Assembly (NCBI RefSeq): GCF_004298145.1
Contig: NZ_SCRH01000052.1
Coordinates: 62,001-126,000, forward strand
Source of the DNA: Mycobacterium sp.
GTDB taxonomy: Bacteria > Actinomycetota > Actinomycetes > Mycobacteriales > Mycobacteriaceae
DNA length: 64,000 nt
Direction of reading: 5' to 3'
Under the pieces are notes generated by a model that did not search any database, was not told the origin of the DNA, and worked only from the letters and a program-made list of their open reading frames with translations. The first letter of the stretch is position 1. The number at the start of each line of letters is the position of its first letter. Of the stretch, positions 59,716-64,000 are shown piece after piece. The position numbers and the translations under genes are program-made.

Positions 59716-61440
59716 ATGCATGACAGACTGACCAAGATCCAGCTGGCGATCTTCGCCGTGATCACGGTCATCACCCTGACCGTGATGGCGATCTTCTACC
59801 TGCGGCTGCCCGCGACCTTCGGTATCGGAACCTACGGCGTGAGCGCCGATTTCGTTGCCGGCGGCGGCCTGTACAAAAACGCCAACGTCACCTACCGCGG
59901 CGTCGCCGTCGGCCGCGTCGAGTCGGTGGGCCTGAGTCCCAACGGCGTGATCGCCCAGATGCGGCTCAACAGCGAGACCGCCATCCCGTCGAACGTCACG
60001 GCCACCGTCAAAAGTGTGTCGGCGGTCGGGGAGCAGTACATCGACTTGGTCCCCCCGAAGGGACCGGCAACGAGCAAGCTGAGCGACGGATCTCGCATCG
60101 AGCGGCAAAGTACCCGGATCGGCCAGGACGTCGCCGACCTGTTGAAGCGCTCGGAGACGTTGGTCAACAGCCTGGGTGACACCCGGTTGCGTGAGCTCCT
60201 GCACGAGACGTTCATCGCGGCCAACGGCTCCGGCCCCGAGCTGGCCCGGCTTTTCGAGTCGGCCCGGCTGCTCGTGGACGAGGCCAACGCCAACTATCCG
60301 CAGGTCTCGCAGTTGATCGATCAGGCCGGCCCGTTCCTGCAGGCCCAGATTCGCGCCGGGGGCGACATCAAGTCGCTGTCCGATGGCCTGGCGCGCTTCA
60401 CCTCCGAGGTGCGTCAGGCCGACCCGCAGCTTCGCGACACGCTGGCGACCGCCCCGGGCGCCACCGACGAGGCCAGCACCGCGTTCTCCGGTATCCGCCC
60501 CAGCTTCCCGGCACTGGCCGCCAGCCTGGCCAACCTGGGCCGGGTCGGCGTGATCTACCACAAGTCGATCGAGCAACTCCTGGTGGTGCTGCCGGCGCTG
60601 TTCGCCGCGATCATCACGATGGCGGGCGGTCCTCCTCTCGACGAGGGCGGGAAGCTGGACTTCAAGCTCGACCTCAACGACCCGCCGCCATGCGCCGTCG
60701 GCTTCCTGCCCCCGCCGTTGATGCGCACACCGGCCGACGAGACGGTGCGCGAACTTCCGAAGGACATGTACTGCAAGACCGCGCAAAACGATCCCAGCAC
60801 CGTGCGCGGCGCCCGCAACTACCCGTGCCAGGAGTTCCCCGGAAAGCGCGCCCCCACCATTCAGCTCTGCCGCGACCCGAAGGGCTACGTACCGATTGGC
60901 CGCAATCCGTGGCGCGGTCCGCCGGTGCCCTACGACACACCGATGACCAATGGGTTGAACACGTTGCCGCCCAACAAGTTTCCCTATATCCCGCCGGATG
61001 CTGAACCCGATCCCGGTACCCCCATCGTCGGGCCGCCGCCGCCGGGTGTGGTGCCCGGGCCGGGTCCGCTGCCGAACAAGCAGCCGGCCTACGCTCCGCC
61101 GCCCCCCAACGACAACGGGCCGCCGCCGCCATTCACGTCGTGGCAGCCCCCCGGGGTGCCCCCCGTACCGCCCCAGCTTCCGTATCCGAAGTGGCTCCCC
61201 CCTCCGGCACCGCCGCAGGGGATCAATCCGCCGCCGGCGGGCCCGGGGCCGGAGAAGCCGTGGGGTCCACCGCCCGGGCCGAAACCGCAGGCCAGCGGCC
61301 CGGCCTACGCCACCTATGACGAAAAGACCGGCGCGTTTGTCGATCCGGCCGGTGGCACTGGTATCTTCGCGGCCGGCGCCACCGGCACATCCGGCGCCGA
61401 GAAGTGGGTGGACCTCATGCTTGATCCAAGGCCTATGTAA
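59716..61440 (+). CDS. mce4F: Mce-family protein Mce4F
   Basis: FVAGGGLYKNANVTYRGVAVGRVESVGLS; long Pro-rich C-terminus. Confidence 0.92.
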   Translation: MHDRLTKIQLAIFAVITVITLTVMAIFYLRLPATFGIGTYGVSADFVAGGGLYKNANVTYRGVAVGRVESVGLSPNGVIAQMRLNSETAIPSNVTATVKSVSAVGEQYIDLVPPKGPATSKLSDGSRIERQSTRIGQDVADLLKRSETLVNSLGDTRLRELLHETFIAANGSGPELARLFESARLLVDEANANYPQVSQLIDQAGPFLQAQIRAGGDIKSLSDGLARFTSEVRQADPQLRDTLATAPGATDEASTAFSGIRPSFPALAASLANLGRVGVIYHKSIEQLLVVLPALFAAIITMAGGPPLDEGGKLDFKLDLNDPPPCAVGFLPPPLMRTPADETVRELPKDMYCKTAQNDPSTVRGARNYPCQEFPGKRAPTIQLCRDPKGYVPIGRNPWRGPPVPYDTPMTNGLNTLPPNKFPYIPPDAEPDPGTPIVGPPPPGVVPGPGPLPNKQPAYAPPPPNDNGPPPPFTSWQPPGVPPVPPQLPYPKWLPPPAPPQGINPPPAGPGPEKPWGPPPGPKPQASGPAYATYDEKTGAFVDPAGGTGIFAAGATGTSGAEKWVDLMLDPRPM

Positions 61441-62159
61441 TGGACCCTGTAATGGACCTTGCCGCGGCAGACGGACAAACAACCAAGCCGCGCGTTCGTC
61501 GTCGAGCGTCGCGCGCGGCGGGTCCCGCCAAGGGTGAGTCGACCCAGGACGTCACGGTCCACACCGAGGCTCCGGTCACGCCGAAGAAGCAGGCGAAGGC
61601 CGTCAAGTCCCTCAAGTCCATCAAGCCGCCGCCACGGCGGCAGCCGCACCGCACCCTGGTCGCGTGGATCTCGTTTGCGGCGGCGTTGTTGGCGGTGGGG
61701 GTGCTGGCCGGATGCGTGGCCTTGCTGATCGTCCAGCACCACCACGCCACCGCGGCGCAAGCGCGCGATCAGCGTTTCGTCGACACCGCCACGCAGACGG
61801 TCGTCAACATGTTCAGCTACAAGCAAGACAACATCGACGAGAGCGTCAACCGCTTCATCAACGGCACCAGCGGTCCGCTGCGCGGCATGCTCGGCGCCAA
61901 CAACAACGCCGAGAATCTCAAGGCGCTGTTCCGCTCCACCAACGCGACTTCCGAAGCCGTCGTCAACGGTGCCGCACTGGAAGGCATTGACACCGTTAGT
62001 GATAACGCGTCGGTGTTGGTGTCGGTGCGCGTCACGGTCGCCGACATCGATGGGGTCAACAAGCCGTCGATGCCCTACCGGTTGCGCGTCATCGTGCACG
62101 AAGACGAGGCCGGACGGATGAGCGGCTACGACCTGAAGTACCCAGACGGGGGTAATTGA
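61440..62159 (+). CDS. Mce-associated membrane protein (Mam4A, Rv3493c-like)
   Basis: Single TM plus Mas-type domain; overlaps mce4F stop. Confidence 0.85.
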   Translation: MDPVMDLAAADGQTTKPRVRRRASRAAGPAKGESTQDVTVHTEAPVTPKKQAKAVKSLKSIKPPPRRQPHRTLVAWISFAAALLAVGVLAGCVALLIVQHHHATAAQARDQRFVDTATQTVVNMFSYKQDNIDESVNRFINGTSGPLRGMLGANNNAENLKALFRSTNATSEAVVNGAALEGIDTVSDNASVLVSVRVTVADIDGVNKPSMPYRLRVIVHEDEAGRMSGYDLKYPDGGN

Positions 62160-62650
62160 TGCGATGGCGGCGTCGGCTGCTCATCGTCGCGGGTTACCTT
62201 CTGGCCGTGGCGTTCGTCGGGCTGTCCGCGGTGGCCGGCTGGATGTACTGGGAGCGGGTCGAGGGTCGCGGTGAGCAGGCGGCGCGTGCGGTGTTGCCCG
62301 GCCTGGCGGCGAAGGAAATACCCGAGGTCTTCGCCTACGACTACCAAACCGTGGAACGGAGCCTGTCGGCCGCGTACCCGCTGTTGACCCCCGACTATCG
62401 CGCGGAGTTCCAGAAGAGCGCCAACACGCAGATCATCCCCGAGGCCAAGAAGCGCGAAGTGGTCGTGCAGGCCAACGTCGTGGGCGTGGGAGTCATGTCC
62501 GCCAAACGGGATTCGGCAGCCGTGATGGTCTACATGAACCGGACGGTCACCGACAAGTCACGCCAGCCGCTCTATGACGGCAGCCGGTTGCGGGTGGACT
62601 TCAAAAAGATCGGCAAGCAGTGGCTGATCGCCTACATCACGCCGATCTAG
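62159..62650 (+). CDS. Mce-associated membrane protein (Mam4B, Rv3492c-like)
   Basis: MRWRRRLLIVAGYLLAVAFVGLSAVAGWMYWERVEG; terminal gene of mce4 operon. Confidence 0.85.
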   Translation: MRWRRRLLIVAGYLLAVAFVGLSAVAGWMYWERVEGRGEQAARAVLPGLAAKEIPEVFAYDYQTVERSLSAAYPLLTPDYRAEFQKSANTQIIPEAKKREVVVQANVVGVGVMSAKRDSAAVMVYMNRTVTDKSRQPLYDGSRLRVDFKKIGKQWLIAYITPI

Positions 62651-62672
62651 CCCCGCCGACAACCGGTCGAAG

Positions 62673-63251
62673 TCAGTAGCACATCGCAATTCCGTTGCAG
62701 TACATCGGGTAACGTTCTACCGGGCTGGGCGGTGGCCCGGCCATCGCCAGCGAGAACGGTTGCTTCTTCATCTCCGGCTGCATCCCGCACACGGCGCCGT
62801 GCAGCGTGGTGTGGGTGCCGCTCATCGTTTCGTCGCTGAACGCGAAGGTTTCGGTGGACGGTGCGGTGCCGCCGCCCGGACAGGACACACCGTTGTCCTT
62901 GTCGATCTTGAAAGTCCATAGCATGCCGGACATCCGCGCCCGGCCACTGAAGTTCTGTAGCTTGTCGGCGGCGCTAATCCGCTCATCCGTGAAACTCACG
63001 ATGTTCAGCGCGCAGTTCATGGCAAAGACGATGGGGTCGGAATAGTCGTTCATGTTGCGCGTTCCGGAGGGCTGATCGCATATCGCCGTAACGGTCCAGG
63101 TAACCCCCGACACCCCCGCCTCGTTGAAGGAGTAGTTGCCGTCCGCCGGCGGCCCGAGCGCTTTGGCCGGTTCGCCGGATTGCAGCGCGATTCCCGTTGC
63201 GACGGCCGTGAAAATGCCGGCACCCGCGGCAAGTCCGTGACGGAGCTTCAT
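62673..63251 (-). CDS. Secreted conserved hypothetical protein (Rv3491-like)
   Basis: 192 aa with N-terminal signal-like segment; convergent with mam4B. Confidence 0.7.
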   Translation of the reverse strand: MKLRHGLAAGAGIFTAVATGIALQSGEPAKALGPPADGNYSFNEAGVSGVTWTVTAICDQPSGTRNMNDYSDPIVFAMNCALNIVSFTDERISAADKLQNFSGRARMSGMLWTFKIDKDNGVSCPGGGTAPSTETFAFSDETMSGTHTTLHGAVCGMQPEMKKQPFSLAMAGPPPSPVERYPMYCNGIAMCY

Positions 63252-63326
63252 CTGATTCCTCCCAGCACGCTGATTTGAGTATCACAGCGTCGGCGCGCAA
63301 ACACCACGGGTCCTTGCGCATCCGGG

Positions 63327-64000
63327 CTAATCGGCATCATGGGGTCGCGCGTCGGCGAGCGCATCGAGGAATGACCGCGCCCACCGGTCGACGTCGTGAG
63401 CGAGCACCTGGCGGCGCAGTGACCGCATGCGCCGCCGTCCTTCCTCGACGGACTGGTTGAGCGCGGCCTCGATCACGTCCTTGACCCCTTCGAGGTCGTG
63501 CGGGTTGACCAGATACGCCTGCCGCAATTCGGCGGCGGCGCCGGTGAATTCGGACAGGACGAGTGCACCGCCGAGATCGCTGCGGCAGGCGACGTATTCC
63601 TTGGCGACCAGGTTCATCCCATCGCGCAGCGGGGTGACCAGCATGACGTCGGCGGCCACGAAGAACGCGATGAGTTCGTCGCGGGGGACCGGTCGATGCA
63701 GGTAGTGCACCACCGGATGCCCGACCTCGCCGTATTCGCCGTTGATGTGGCCGACCTGGCGTTCGATGTCGTTGCGCAGCTGCTGGTAACTGTCCACCCG
63801 TTCGCGGCTCGGTGTCGCCAGTTGGATCAGCACGGTGTCGTCGCGCTTGGCGCGGCCCTCCGCGAGTAGCTCCGAAAAAGCTTTGAGGCGAACATCGATG
63901 CCCTTGGTGTAGTCGAGCCGGTCGACCCCGAGCAGCACCTTGCGGGGGTTGCCGAGCTCGGCACGAATCTCCTTGGCGCGGCGCCTGATACCGCGGTGCC
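63327..64000 (-). CDS. otsA: Trehalose-6-phosphate synthase OtsA, truncated by right window edge
   Basis: [57 protein letters not shown]20 signatures; frame open at window edge. Confidence 0.92.
   Translation of the reverse strand, partial: HRGIRRRAKEIRAELGNPRKVLLGVDRLDYTKGIDVRLKAFSELLAEGRAKRDDTVLIQLATPSRERVDSYQQLRNDIERQVGHINGEYGEVGHPVVHYLHRPVPRDELIAFFVAADVMLVTPLRDGMNLVAKEYVACRSDLGGALVLSEFTGAAAELRQAYLVNPHDLEGVKDVIEAALNQSVEEGRRRMRSLRRQVLAHDVDRWARSFLDALADARPHDAD

Noticed and set aside
59659-61482. 607-aa minus-strand ORF
   Set aside because: Antisense to mce4F; no domain.

Overview
A 64 kb high-GC actinobacterial window that I read as a Mycobacterium chromosome. It is almost entirely the cholesterol/steroid catabolic region (KstR and KstR2 regulons), in reverse orientation to M. 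tuberculosis H37Rv Rv3490-Rv3561 as I remember that order. From left to right it contains: fadD3 (partial), fadE30, ipdF, kstR2, fadA6, ipdCBA, echA20, two SDRs, tandem ddn-family genes, fadA5, the cyp125/fadE28/fadE29/chsH2/chsH1/ltp2 (igr) operon, hsd4B-like, kstD, hsaE-G-F, kshA, ltp3/ltp4, cyp142, echA19, fadD19, an amidohydrolase/ilvX block, fadD17, fadE27/fadE26, fdxD, hsd4A, the complete mce4 operon, and partial otsA. Three KstR2-type and about ten KstR-type operator palindromes are readable. The least explained signal is a family of intergenic palindromes (about 60 bp). They occur at four intergenic neighbourhoods and flank, on both sides, two paralogous AbiEi-like/DUF559-type (predicted nuclease) genes. 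In both paralogs, and in one ddn-family gene, the stop codon lies inside the palindrome. This suggests a REP/RAYT-like or endonuclease-associated palindrome system, which would need testing. Other points of interest are orphan KstR operators between convergent genes, extra NTF2-like ORFs in the steroid operons, and a MHB-type hemophore gene in what I recall as a PPE slot. All identifications come from reading the translations; no searches were run.
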